Of a stretch of DNA of 64,000 nucleotides, positions 20,447 to 32,206 are shown in pieces (position 1 is the stretch's first letter; every line of letters begins with the position of its first letter). Both the position numbers and the translations under genes were made by a program. Source of the DNA: Arbacia lixula. Lineage: Eukaryota; Echinodermata; Echinoidea; Arbacioida; Arbaciidae. The DNA lies in NCBI GenBank assembly GCA_963669155.1, contig OZ022595.1, positions 1,584,115 to 1,648,114 of the forward strand, in the 5' to 3' direction. A model generated the notes under the pieces. That model did not search any database. It saw only the letters and a list, made by a program, of their open reading frames with translations, and was not told the DNA's origin.

Positions 20447-21611
20447 CCCCGGGGGGGGGGGGGGGGGGGTCACTCTCCACATAGCCTGCTACGCACCCGC
20501 GTCCAGAAAAAGCGTCGAAAAGGGTCCCGTTTCAGGCACTCCGGCATCGTCGACGTCTTTGGCAAAAAGGGTTGCATTTCAGCACCATTCGCTGGTAAAT
20601 CGCCGTTTAGGGTAGCCTTTTCTCACTCTTCACGCCGTTTAGGGTTGCTAATTTGGTTATGAAGATTACGCCGTTTAGGGGTGCAAATTTAAGTAGATCT
20701 ACGCCATTTAGGGTTGCAAATTTGGGCGAATTTGGGGGAGACCCGGGAGCAGACCTAAGCCATAAACACCATGAAAGGCGTGATAGGGGATACAAAATAA
20801 TCCTCGCACACGCCGGTGTCACCGCGTCAGGTGGCACCAGCGTCAGATGACCAGATTTTTTATGGTGTCGCTGAAGAGACCCACAGATGGAAAAAGATGC
20901 ATCATGCTAACGCTATTGTTTGTAGATATCCGATGACTAGAAGACACCATAATAATTTTTTTATTGATCGTCACCTGACGCGGTGACACCGGCCAGCGCA
21001 TCATGAGAGTTACCCCCGTACAGTCCTAGCTAGTCTCTTACACCCGGCTCTATACTAGGCAGCACGCGTTACCTATACCACACGCCCACAGGTCGGATAG
21101 GATGCTATGCTATATTATATTGCTAATACAACTGTTCCGGGCCTGTTTGAAGCGACTATATGCTTGGCTGCAAGGCTGCAAATACCCTGCGCGATTTGCG
21201 CGGTATTTTCCGTTTTTGCAGCATTTTGCACTTGCATTCAATAACTTAGGCTAAAAGATGGCTATTGCCTATTCAAAGTGGCTAAGAGAGGTGTCCTTGA
21301 GAGTAATCATGTTGGCCTTACTTTCAATAACTTCAAAAAATGGAATTTATACCTGTTGTATTTAACATCAATTTAACATCAGTCATCAGTATGGTATCAA
21401 ATTAATCGATTTCAATGTTCACGCCATTTAGGGTATCAAATTAGGGGATTTCCCTGTTCACGCCACTTAGGGTGGCTTTTCTCATGGGTTACGCCCCCGT
21501 TACGCCATTTAGGGTTGCAAATTTAGGTAATGTAGTTACGCCATTTAGGGTGCATTTCTGAGGTCGGACACGGGTGGGTAGCAGGCCACGTGGAGAGTGA
21601 CCCCCCCGGGG
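20447..21611. mobile_element. 1.17-kb non-autonomous element with CATTAA duplication, filled with TTTAGGGT repeats
   Basis: The outer ends are inverted: CCCCGGGG...GTCACTCTCCAC...GCCTGCTACGCACCCG on the left and the reverse complement CGGGTGGGTAGCAGGCCACGTGGAGAGTGAC...CCCCGGGG on the right. CATTAA flanks both ends (20441-20446 and 21612-21617). Inside are many degenerate units of ACGCCATTTAGGGTTGCAAATTT in two blocks (20630-20740 and 21420-21555), separated by a second inverted repeat. I see no ORF. Confidence 0.75.
20813..20992. repeat. Nested inverted repeat with GTGTCACCGCGTCAGGTG ends
   Basis: CCGGTGTCACCGCGTCAGGTG at the left pairs with CACCTGACGCGGTGACACCGG at the right. Inner sequence TATGGTGTC/GACACCATA also pairs. 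It looks like a small MITE inserted in the 20447-21611 element. Confidence 0.65.
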
Positions 21612-23130
21612 CATTAACTCTATGGTAGCGCGCGACAATTGAAATGTGCGATCGAGCTAGCTGCTAGATGCTGTGCTACAGGCTAGGCTACTGGCATATT
21701 TTTACATCCCACTTCGCGCAAAACGAATTGCATGCTGGGAATGGTCGATCGAGCGTGCTGGGCATGCGTAGTTTGTTCCGAAAACTCGCGATATTCTAAC
21801 ATTGCGAGTTTTTGGTGTAATGAGGACACGATTGTCAAACTTCGAGATTTTTTGTAATGAGACAATTTATACGCGCAAATGCACGTAAGTGTCCCGGACC
21901 AGCTGAGTCAGCCAGCTGCGTAGCTTAATCTGAATTGACTTTGCATGTAAGTTGAATGACGTTTGCAACTATTACTTTAACGCGCAAATCCCGTACGGTA
22001 ATTGCCGCAGAAGCTTTGGTCCGCTTAGTGGCGATTGCCTTTTGATCAAGCAAGTGACGTCATTTACAAGTTCCCGGATGGTTCAATATGCAGACATACC
22101 GCACTCTGCTTTAGCACGCGATGGTGTGGGAAATTTCTAGCATAGTTCAGACAAAGCCTGATATTGAACGTGTCTTCGGCAGAATGACGCGAATGACGTA
22201 GGCCTAATACGCAAATATAATTGTAGGGCTGAGAAGCCCAATTCGTAAAATAATTGCAACCATCGTGCAAAATCCGGATAACATATCCATGTTATCGTGT
22301 TCATAGTGTTCAATGCAAGCTGCTAACTTGATTGATCGATTTTCACCGTGTTTACCCGGATGGGATACCTGAAATTAAAATTACCACGAAAAAGCCCCGA
22401 AGGGAAGGCAATTACCCGGCCAATTATGGTTTATTATGTATTGATTAAGCGTTCCGCTATAGGTCTTCTCCCCTCCGTCATTTTAGTCCCACCCAATCAA
22501 TTCTGTATCGCAGCGTTGAAATTGTTTTGTTCCCCGTTGTTTATCTGAAATTTATGAATAATTGGTGATCTGCTCAGGTAATACACCCTGTCTCGTTCGC
22601 GCCACTTGCAAGCATGTTGCGCTATTTTGTTTAAATTAACTCCTGGTTTATACCCTCCAAAGGAGTTACCGTATTTTGCTGTCGCCCCTTCATACACCTA
22701 GTGTGGCTGTGCAAACACACAATCACACATACATTTTCTTTTTCTTTTTCATACATTTATAAAACATCACAGACGCACACACACATACACACATAATTCT
22801 ATAGATATATGTGTCTGTATATCACATATAACATGTACAAAACATATACACATGTATTTACAGAGATATACTCAAACATACACACGTGATTGCAATACCA
22901 TCCCAATGAATATTACGATTTCATATTACTTGGTTCTTGATATATTGATATATTCATCTCATAAGGATGCCAGTACTACTGCCATTTGATTTGTCTAACT
23001 CCCACAAAGAACCATTTACAAAAAAAATTGTCGTAATTACACCTCGCACGACGATCACTTATTTCTATTCAGACATTCTTCTTCCCACTCCTTGAGTTTG
23101 TAAATCATAAACTAAAATCAATGAATAGGG

Positions 23131-23443
23131 GGGTGTTTTACCAAGCTGTTCGTAAGCTAGGAACGACTTAAAGAATGACTGGTTGCCCCTTCTAATGCTA
23201 AATCACATTCTCAATGATTCTGATTCCCATCAGCTGAAGTTCAAATCTGATGTTTATAAATAAAAATTCTTGTTGTTAACAAGTGTCTGAATACAAAGCT
23301 TATAATTTGTAAAATTTGATTAGGATTGTTGGAAATAAATTCCCAATATGTTAAAACAGGAACAAAGCGTGGTATCGCATTTAAGGGATCACCAGTCGTT
23401 CGTAAAGTCGTTCGTAGCTTACGAACAGCTTGGTGAAACATCC
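23131..23443. mobile_element. MITE family N, copy 1 (unit 2 only)
   Basis: The inverted ends carry GGGTGTTTTACCAAGCTGTTCG and its complement TTCGT...GAACAGCTTGGTGAAACATCCC. At the matching point in unit 1 (near 770) the flanks are joined directly, so the insertion followed the duplication. Related copies are at 36690-36946 and 54446-54895. Confidence 0.8.
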
Positions 23444-23607
23444 CAGGTCACCTAATTCGAATTGAAGTACATTGTATGGCTAAATGAAACCTCGCCGGAT
23501 TATTGAGCGATTGTTAACGTACCAATGGCGCGCTATTATTGTCTAGCGAAGTGGCTTAATCGTGCTAATACCTTGCCGATTATTAAGCCGTCTACGTGGC
23601 TAGCTGT

Positions 23608-23646
<39 letters not shown>

Positions 23647-23650
23647 GTGT
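23608..23650. repeat. (TG)n microsatellite in unit 2
   Basis: About 40 bp of TG, the shorter counterpart of the 936-1024 tract. Confidence 0.9.
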
Positions 23651-24139
23651 CTCGCAGAACGATGTACAGACGGATAGTTGATCGAGAGGATTTTATTGAG
23701 GTTTTCCAGGTATGAGCAAAAACGCAATACCGCCCCCTCTAGCCCTTTAACGTTGAGTTCTCTGAGAATACGTCATGACAAACGGAAAGAGAAGGAAAGG
23801 TGGATGTCAAGTTAATTGGGAATCAACTGACCAAGGTTCTAATTCAAAAGTTAACGATAAACTCTGCTACTTGGTAACAACAAAACAAAAATGTAATGCT
23901 CCCAGAACTGAAAAAAAACTTACATGGACTTATGAAAAAGATAAATGATATCTGCCAAACATTTTTTTTTAGAATGGAAATGTATAATTACAGAGTAATG
24001 AGCTTTATGAATATCAGAAAAGAAATATTGAAAAATGCCCATTTGTTTATTGTGGGGTCCCACCAACATGTTGTTTTATGGGTTAGCTCACTTAGCTGTA
24101 CAAGGAAAAGCATGTGGTAATTGCACGGAGTCGCCGCAT

Positions 24140-24470
24140 ATAGCCATTTCGTAATTGCAATTGCGCATGGGCAGATTATTGCTTTTAGTAATTAACCTCA
24201 GGTCAATTTCCAAACTTACAGAGTAAAATGGGAATTCATTAGATAGTCAACAACATTTCAATATATTACCATGCAAATATGGCAACAACCATTCAGCTCT
24301 GAGAAGGTAGTGAAAGAACATTCCACCATGTGCATCTGCTTTTATTGTTGTTCTTGGGAACACTGTAAAATGTCTTTACATCCATCATCCAACACAACTT
24401 CATGAAAAACAATCCCAGTGAGCAGTCTAGTAGTATTTATTCAGTGCATTGTCCGACCATAGTATAATTA
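24140..24470 (+). repeat. Dispersed repeat S, copy 2
   Basis: Shares GCATGGGCAGATTATT, AGCTCTGAGAAGGTAGTG and AACATTCCACCATGTGCA with the copies at 29572 and 49268. Unlike the other three it lies upstream of a lectin gene. Confidence 0.7.
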
Positions 24471-24793
24471 CGAAATGGTCTAATGTTCACTCCTAACTAT
24501 CATCGATCGATCGCACTCGCACACATACATGTAATATATCTTTGGTCCACGCCCATGCGTCATACATGAACTAGCTGGCTCAGCTATCCAATCAGGAGAC
24601 AGGGTACTACTGTCATCGGTAAACCTGTTTTGGAAAACAAAAATCGCGACCCGGTCGCGATCACAGCAATCACCGATTACCATGGTTGATCCCACACATG
24701 GTGACATGCCGATTTTTGTGCAATATCCGGGAAGAGACGTCGCCGAAAGAAGAACTTCGTGGAATAATCTCTGCTGATTGTACAGAATTGATC

Positions 24794-24850
24794 TTGGAAA
24801 AGATTATAATTCTTCTAGCGAATTACGTCAGTGTCTTTCTACGTTTTAAA
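24794..24850 (+). other. 5' exon of gene B (probably untranslated)
   Basis: Counterpart of 1587-1643, ending CGTTTTAAA|gtaagt. Its frame is open, but the start codon of unit 1 reads TTG here, so the exon is probably non-coding in B. Splicing to 26088 is inferred. Confidence 0.5.
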
Positions 24851-25350
24851 GTAAGTATAACTTTTTCAATATCAATATGTTCAATTAATGCTATTCGTTC
24901 AAGTCCCATTTCTCTTTGTAGAAGAAGAATTTGTCATACCAGGGAGGTGTTAAAGGGAAAAGAATCTCTAGCATAATATATTCAAATATCTGTATTGATA
25001 CGAAAGCGTGATAGTGAATGTCAACAACATTCATTCATAACAATACTTTGATGTCCCGTAGTAAGTGGATGTCAAATGAAATATCTTTGATTGCCCATTA
25101 TATCTGTGGACGCTTTGTTTCTTATCAAGTTATTTCGCAAAATTCGGGAAGTCAAGGGAAAAACATTAAAGATCCTTTCCTAAGTTTGTATCTGAAAGAT
25201 TGAGGAATGTTGAAAAACATATGAGATATTTTCTTTACCTAAAAATTTATTTATTTTTTCACCTTCCGGATTTTTCTGATATTGTTGAATTTAAGTATTG
25301 TAAAATTATAGCTTAAGCCGTGTATTATCGTTTGCGTGCACTTTCGTGCA

Positions 25351-25497
25351 GGGTCCCATTGCATAAAACTTACCTTTAATGGTAACTCTGACATCAATGG
25401 TAGTACCGCTCGACACTCAATCAAATTCAAGGCTTCCACAGAAGTTACCATTGTTAGTAGTGTTACCATTAATGGTAGTGTTTATTCAACAGGGTCC
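25351..25497. mobile_element. MITE family G, copy 1
   Basis: GGGTCCCATTGCATAAAACTTACC at one end and CATT...TTCAACAGGGTCC at the other, with internal inverted AATGGTAAC blocks. Other copies are at 46102, 48057 and 54493. It sits in the first intron of gene B and is absent from gene A. Confidence 0.75.
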
Positions 25498-25689
25498 TAG
25501 TGGAATAATTTTTCATGAAATACTTGTTTATACTTCATGCTGGCATCTGTTATGCTCACGAAAGTATTGATGACATTAAAAGAACTGGACAAGTAAAACG
25601 AGACTACTTTTGTTCTCGCTGAGGAGCGATCGTAATTTTTAAAACATCTGAAAAACATATGTTGAGAACACCTAACTTTACGGCGGGGT

Positions 25690-25960
25690 CGAGGAGCATG
25701 AGTTCAAAGAAGACAATTTTTGGTTCTCATTCTTCCATAAGAGTCCCTGGTCACAATTTATTAGTTACATGTCTCTATCTGCATTGGTAAAAGTTTGACA
25801 AAAATCCGTCAAAGGATAAGAAAGTTATGATCTTTTAAAATTTCAATTTTGTTACTTCCTTTTTCTAATACAGTGTAGAATTGTTTTCTTGACAGTATGT
25901 ACGTTGTTATATCAATGTTGTTACGCTGCAATTACTACGATTAAAGGTAATTAAACTTTG
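25690..25960. repeat. Partial, decayed TTAA-MITE (family T)
   Basis: The segment AAATCCGTCAAAGGATAAGAAAGTTATGATCTTTT matches the interior of the family T elements at 50415 and 53169. Ends are not recognisable. Confidence 0.5.
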
Positions 25961-26087
25961 TCAACAAAGAGTACGGTTTGGTATCGTTATGAATCTGCAA
26001 CTAATACGTGTGTGTATGTGTAGGTATGCTGATAACGAGTATTATGAACGTGTATGTTTGATGACATATCATGTTATATCTTGGCAG

Positions 26088-26139
26088 ATGACATACATTC
26101 TTCATATGCTGGTTCTTCTACAAACTTTCAATTATTTGT
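26088..26139 (+). CDS. Gene B signal-peptide exon
   Basis: Acceptor CTTGGCAG|ATG and donor T|gtaagt, 52 bp as in gene A. The leader is hydrophobic and ends Tyr-Leu-Cys/Ser before the CTLD. Confidence 0.85.
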
Positions 26140-29100
26140 GTAAGTATTAATTTCAACAGTTATGTTTGTAAACCGCGTTTCGTAGCAAACATTGTCTACT
26201 GTATAGTCCTATTATTGTCCTCGTTAGCTTCGCGGCGCTCGCCTCAACACATCGTTGCGGTGCGGGGAGCTGTGATGTACGTTTTCTGCAGGCTCGGGTC
26301 TGTAGGCTACAGAAACCACCGAGTTTTGGACGACCAGTCAAAAATTCAACTCGAACTGTAATTCCACTATACCTGTACTTTAAAATTGTGTGGGAAGTTC
26401 TTACACAGTATTTCGTTCATATCCCGTGGAATTTGCACATTTTTATTTGTAGACCTTACGTCACGGCGGTCCAAGTCTGTATACACAACATTATTAGCTA
26501 CATTTTTAAAATAATTAGCCTGAGGCAACTGAAAGCGAGTTTACTGTTGTATTCAACAGGTCGATGTAACGTAGCGGCGTAAACTTCCCAAACAATTAGA
26601 ATTCAATTAGCTAAATGTGTGCAATTTCCTGGCCCCTTTGTCTCTTGTAACGTGCCGATGGCGGTAAGCACCGTTGAAATAACTTCATGCTGAGAGCTCT
26701 GTTGGTGAGTTTCATGGTCGTTACAATTGGTGGTGAGTTGCATGATATAAAACACATTGTGCCTGCAACTAATGTATGCATAACGATTTTCCCTAGTGAC
26801 GTGAATGATACAAAAAGTAGCACGTTGCAACTTATTCAAAAAGAGTTACTTATGTCTTTACGTAGTAAGCAGAACTCCTATAGTTCGAGATATCTAACGG
26901 ACCAGTTCTTGCCCAGGACAATACATATTCAGTGAATTTAGGAAACAATAACCATTCAAATTATGAGTAGACAAAATAACGTAATGATGACGATAATGCA
27001 CAGCTGGTGTTAGTGCATGCAATCATGTTTGCTATCACTTCAAATTCCATGCAAATTCCAATTCGGTGAATGTCAAGCCAGACTTGTACTTATCTTGTAA
27101 TAATGATGATAATAACTTTGATTTATATCGCGCTTTACATAAGAGATTTATAAAAAAATGATTTACAATTAAACGAAATAAGACCCCCCAAAAAACACAG
27201 ATTATCAAATATAATATAAAAATTAATGTAACAATTTAAGAAACTCAGTTGAGAATGCCTTTTCCAATAGATTGGTTTTTAATTTTGACCTAAACAAAGG
27301 TTATATTAGTTATGGAAAGGATGGAGGCTGGTACAGATTTCGTTCAAAAGGAGGCTGATATCATTAGTCTCCAATATATAGTGCGTTTAACGAAAAAAAC
27401 GAGCGTGAAACAAAATGATGCTCATTTCTTTGACCTTGTTGACCTTGATGATTAAAATAATGATTGTCCTTGGGCCACTCATGCCCAAACCGAACTATCC
27501 GAACTATCGAGATCCAACCCGTACTCCTCCTGTGCAACCCGAACCATTCCGATCCAATCCGAATCACTCCTGCTCAACCCGACATATTCCGTTTCAAAAT
27601 CCGAATCACTCGTGCCAAACTCGAACCATTCCGATCCAACCCACGCCACTCCTTCCCAACCCGAAATCTTTCATTGAAATCCGAGTAACTCATGCCCAAA
27701 CCGAACCATTCCGATTCAGTCCGTATCACTCCTACCCCACCCGAAATATTCCGATCCAATCCGAATGACTCATGTCCAAACTTACACATTCCGATCAAAC
27801 CCGTACTACTCCTGGTCAACCCGACATATTCCGTTTCCAAACCCGAATCACCCATGCCAAACTAGAACCCTTCCGATCCAACCCACACCACTCCTGCCCA
27901 ACCCGGAATCTTCCAATTAAATCCGAGTCACACATGCCAAACCAGAATCATCCCTATCCAAGCCGAATCACTTCTGTGCAACCCAATGCACCGCAACCCT
28001 GCCCAACCTGATCGACTCTTGATTTGCAAGAACTATTCCGATCTACCCCCCCCCCAATCCGAACCACGTCTGTGCTTCTGTCCAACCAGAACACCCTCAA
28101 CATTCATCCGGTGCAGCCCATTCCGCCAACCCTTCTAATTCTCAACTTCTCCTCCCCCCACAATCACCCTTCATACAGCCTGTCAGAGTACCACCGTAGA
28201 ATTCAACGACTCAACCTATATCATCTCGTCAACCGAAGTCAACCATGCCGAGGCCGTAGCAGCTTGCGAAGCAGATGCCGGTTACCATTTGACCTACATA
28301 CAGACGGAGGAGGAGGAGTCATTTCTAATGGATTCCCTCCCCACCACCTCCATCGATTACTGGATCGGCCTCCAAACGGACGACGATGGCGACCCGGTGT
28401 GGATGGACGGGTCGCCGATGACGTATGATAATCGCGGAGGTGACTGGAACGACCAGGGCGGGATGTGTGTGACAATGAAACGTGGCAAATGGCACGATCG
28501 GGAATGCGACACCGAATATGGATACATCTGCGAGAGAGAAAGTTCGACAACAGGTACGGGTCTCCCAGCTTATTGTTACATCGTAATTGGGGAAATGTTA
28601 AGCCAGTCTAGCACTGCGGAAGCCTTTAACAAATAAGCATGAATAGTATTGGTTAAAGGTTATGTTGATGTGGGAGTATAAACCCTCAGCATGGCATTGG
28701 TGAATTCTTTCACCATTAATACACACAAATCCCATAGAGTCGCAGGCGGTTTGTCACGTAAAAGGTTAAGAAGGGTTGTTGACTCACACACATGATCATG
28801 AATTGTAATGAAATCCTCTATGAAGAGGAGGAGGGAGACAATTAAGATAATGAGATGGCGCATGACAAGGGGAAGGGGAGGGAGAGAAGGGGTTTAGTGT
28901 GTGGCCATTTTGAGAGCAACCAACGGCACCGTTCTCTTGACTCCATTTCTGTACAGACCCAGCGGACCTGCGGCCAGTCCAACAGAGTACTGCCTACAAA
29001 ATGCTTGGAGACGATACCGCCCTCACCGCCGAACAGACATATCTACAACGCACGTCCTCAACTTTCATCCGGTGTGCAGCTCTTTGCCAGAGAGAGGAAC

Positions 29101-29216
29101 AATGCACGGTGTTCACGTTTACATACACGAGTAAGACGTGCTTGCTCGGTGATTCAAGTGTAGATACATCAATCTTTGAGAGACGAATTAGATCTCGAAC
29201 ATATCGTTCTATTTGA
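26088..29216 (+). CDS. Gene B: secreted CTLD-PAN lectin-like protein (3 coding exons)
   Basis: Exons 26088-26139, 28179-28553 and 28957-29216 join in phase 1 to give 228 aa. A signal peptide (MTYILHMLVLLQTF) occupies residues 1-17, a CTLD residues 18-142, and a PAN/apple-like module residues 143-228 ending TGA. The organisation, intron phases and splice-site sequences match gene A. No membrane anchor is seen. The CTLD lacks EPN/QPD and uses WHD, so classical mannose or galactose binding is not predicted. The intron before the CTLD is about 2 kb and lacks the retrotransposon found in A, but has an expanded minisatellite next to the CTLD acceptor. An AATAAA about 230 bp after the stop (near 29443) is a possible polyadenylation signal. 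Likely roles are immune or gamete recognition in extracellular fluid; this is inference. Confidence 0.87.
27480..28015. repeat. 40/80-bp minisatellite upstream of the gene B CTLD exon
   Basis: Units around GAACCATTCCGATCCAACCC repeat every 80-82 bp (27541, 27623, 27703, 27784, 27864), each made of two half-units of about 40 bp. Gene A has only a short remnant at about 12200-12330. Frames read through it are artefacts. Confidence 0.9.
28179..28553 (+). CDS. Gene B CTLD exon
   Basis: Acceptor TTCATACAG, donor ACAG|gtacgg, 375 bp, phase 1 to phase 1. It encodes the CTLD with DYWIGL, GKWHDREC and GYICERE. It is three codons shorter than the gene A exon, in the loop before GKWHD. Confidence 0.92.
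28957..29216 (+). CDS. Gene B PAN/apple-like exon and stop
   Basis: 260 bp, the same length as in gene A, with the same cysteine pattern (FIRCAALCQREEQC...TSKTC) and about ten amino-acid differences. It ends TGA at 29214-29216. Confidence 0.82.
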
Positions 29217-29571
29217 AGTGAAAGGAATACCCGTCTGTGTGCTAAATGATAAATTGCAATGATCTGCAAGGCAATATGATATGTCTCATATTTTAAGCAT
29301 TTTTTTTTTAGCTGTTTATCTGTTTTTCCCTACTGTTGTTGTAATCCTTAATATATCAGGGTTTTATTCCAGTTTGATAATTAGCTGGGGCAGCGGGCAT
29401 GGTGGAAACTGTTCATACCTCACGCAGAGCATAGTATTCGTTAAAATAAATTGAGAATTATTTCTCAATTTGTCCAAATTTTCATAAGCTTCGTTGTCTC
29501 TCTTTCTCCGATATGATGCTTTTACTGACATCACAATATTATTAATAATATTTCTCTCTTCAATAAGCGAG

Positions 29572-29860
29572 TTCATAGTTGCAATGTGCGCATGAGCAGA
29601 TTATTACTGGTACAAATGACCTCGGGCCAATTGTACCACTCAGAGTAAAATGGAAATTCCATAGATAGTGGACCACGTTTAAAGCCATTATAATGCAGAT
29701 ATGACAACAGCGATTCAGCTCTGAGAAGGTAGTGAAAGAACATTCCACCATGTGCACCTATTTCTATTGCTGTAAAATAACACACCTACACAGCTTCATG
29801 ATCAAATCCCTAGTCGTTCCTGATTCAGTGGAGTGTCCGACCATGATGTAAATGAATTGG
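29572..29860 (+). repeat. Dispersed repeat S, copy 3
   Basis: Lies about 350 bp after the stop of gene B and runs in the opposite orientation to the copy after gene A. The right end is GAGTGTCCGACCATGATG. Confidence 0.75.
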
Positions 29861-30769
29861 CTTGTTGTATGAGTTTTCACCAGTCGAGAAATGAATGCAT
29901 AGTTTGAAGTGAACCCTGTTGCTTAATAACCAATTAATGTTGTCATGGTCACAGCAAATAGTGCCCTTTTGTTTTTATAAGCCGCTATCATGTCTCCATT
30001 GGATCGCTAATCCGTGATCCTAATTTCCATCTACGTTCGAAATGAATTGGTGCATCCTATTGTTGTAAATATGACAAACTACAGGCGTGTTAGTATATTA
30101 GCCCACCGGTATAATTAAGAACGACCTGATTTAAGCAGATATGAACGAATTGTTCTTGTGGCTGGAGAAAAAGTGTGTGTGTGTAGGGGAGGGAGTGGGG
30201 GTATGGATGCTAACTAAATTGAGGTTGTGACAAATATTTTAGTATATAATAGAAGATTCCGTTAATTCTGATATTGAGTAAATTTATTGTTAGCGTGTCA
30301 ACATCCCACATTGATTTTCTCTATATACAATACTGTAATAAAGTAAAATACATGATTTCAACAAATACTGAAATGTGTTCAATTTCAAGTTCAATTTCGT
30401 TTTATTCATTGCAAATCATAAAAACAATAATAATATGAAATACATGTCATGTATCAAATTGATCATTTAAATATATAAACATTGAAATAGTGGAATAGGA
30501 GACTATAAAGTAAAATACTTGTAAGCAGTAGCTCCTTCTATATACAAAATTATATTATTTTTTAAGGTTGACTCATGGTATACAGCATACATTATTATGA
30601 ATACATACATACATACATGTGACAGGCGGAAATTAAATTATTTACACGTAATGAAGTATTTTGGATTGATAATTCTATCCTCGTTGGTTTCTTACTCACG
30701 TCCCTCGTGTCGAGCCAAAATCATTCGTGTTTTAAGATGCACAGTTCATGTCTCTCTCTGACTTATGGC
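29861..30769. other. Intergenic, no gene seen
   Basis: AT-rich spacer with a short (CATA)n run near 30600-30618. No exon, RNA gene or named repeat was recognised. Confidence 0.6.
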
Positions 30770-31022
30770 CAGTGTTGCCAAAAATTCTCAGCCCAAGTAG
30801 CGGTAAGTAGCCGTAAAAGTCGCCAAATTTATCAAAACGTAGCCCAAGCAGAAATATCGCAACTTCAGGGCTGTACAGCATGATGATACTAGGTGAAAAT
30901 GTATGATTCGCATTGGAGACATTAGCTAGTCAGAAGTCACTAAAAGTAGCGAAGTACCGGCAAGGCTTTATAAGTCCAAAGTAGAGCAATCTGGCGCCTC
31001 AATCGCGGCTTTGGCAACATTG
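30770..31022. mobile_element. Possible hAT-like MITE
   Basis: The ends CAGTGTTGCCAAA and TTTGGCAACATTG are inverted, about 250 bp apart. CAGTG ends are common in hAT elements. I see no clear 8-bp target duplication, so the call is tentative. Confidence 0.45.
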
Positions 31023-31165
31023 TAGCTCTTATCTAACTTGTTTTCCCACCAGTCCGTCTGTCTATCTGCCGTTGACTTTGTCTCTGAAGATAATGTACGT
31101 GGTATACGTATGCACATGTTCTGTGTATGTATTACGAATGTCTTATGTGAAGTGTTTAAGAAGTG

Positions 31166-31232
31166 TGTGATGTGTGTGTGTGTGTGTGTATGTGTGTGTG
31201 ATGTGTGTGTGTGTGTATGTGTGTGTGTGTGA
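31166..31232. repeat. (TG)n microsatellite
   Basis: TG tract broken by GATG and TATG. It forms the left edge of the tandem region that follows. Confidence 0.9.
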
Positions 31233-31237
31233 TACGA

Positions 31238-31625
31238 GGGTTAACCTCCTTAGTACTAAGTCAAGGAGCGACCATTGATATATATATATATATATATATA
31301 ACGCAGTGAATGAGCTCATGGTAATTAGATGGTTAACACTCTTAGTACCATGTTATGAATATATCATTGATTTATAACACAGTGAATGTGTCAATGATTG
31401 AGATGATTAACTCTCTTGGTACCACGGCATGAATAGAGCATCGAGTTTTAATAATGTGAATTAGCCCGTGGAGGGTTCACCCTCTTGGTACCAAGTCAAG
31501 AAGAGAGTATTGATATATATAAAACGCAGTGAATGGTTCCATGGTAATGGCAATGTTAACACTCAAGGCATGAACGGACCACTGATTTATAACACAGTGA
31601 GTGAGCCCATGGTAGTAATCGTGGT
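31238..31625. repeat. Degenerate 65-90 bp tandem repeat
   Basis: About five units share GGTTAACACTCTTAGTACC, then GTCATGAA, a TTGATATAT/TTGATTTATA core and AACACAGTGAATG. Unit length varies through a (TA)n stretch at 31280-31300. No coding content. Confidence 0.75.
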
Positions 31626-31747
31626 TGAACCGTTTTGACGTCATCATCATCATAACAACTCATTAGTAACCCTACCCGTGCCACGGCTCTATAGAGTATG
31701 TGTGCAGAATTGATTATAGATATGCACACGCGGCATAAAAAAGTTAA

Positions 31748-32202
31748 AGGGATAGTTCACCGTGAAATCAACTTGGTTTTGATGAAAGCAGAAACATAAA
31801 AGAAACATATTAACGCAGGTTTAACGAGAGTTGGTCGAAGCATTAGAAAGTTGTGATCCTTTGAAATGTTGATTTTGTGATGTCAGGTGCGAGGTGCCCT
31901 CCCATATGTTGTGTGCTGTATTATTTCATATATTGCTCTTTTGTGTTTGATAAAAGAATCATTGTGTGTGTAAAAACGTGTTTCTAATGACAGGTAAAAT
32001 GACGCATATCCTTTTGAGAAAATTGAAATTTAAAGAAAATCATGGGAGAGTATCTCACACGTGACGTCACAGAATCAAAACTAAACACAGTCATAACTTT
32101 TAAATCCTTTGACGTAATTTCGCCAATCCTTCACTAATGATTTTCTGCCATGTTTCTTCTACTATTATAATAATCAACTTAAGTTCAGGGTGGACTATCC
32201 CT
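31748..32202. mobile_element. TTAA-target MITE, family T, copy 1
   Basis: 455 bp flanked by TTAA, with ends AGGGATAGTTCACC and GGTGGACTATCCCT. An internal GTGACGTCAC is shared by the family. Confidence 0.85.
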
Positions 32203-32206
32203 TTAA

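Larger units (their letters stand above)
22375..26470 (+). repeat. Segmental duplication unit 2, 5' part
   Basis: Homologous to 1-3610 in the same orientation, and it continues into gene B exons (27380-29250) matching 12112-13500. It differs from unit 1 by insertion of a MITE (23131-23443), repeat S (24140-24470) and MITE G1 (25351-25497), and by a shorter TG tract. Only the 5' exon and signal-peptide exon of gene B are seen as gene parts. Confidence 0.85.

Noticed and set aside
27415-28011. Repetitive frames rich in Pro, Asn, Ser and His
   Set aside because: They are translations of the 40/80-bp minisatellite; several frames stay open because the unit length keeps recurring.
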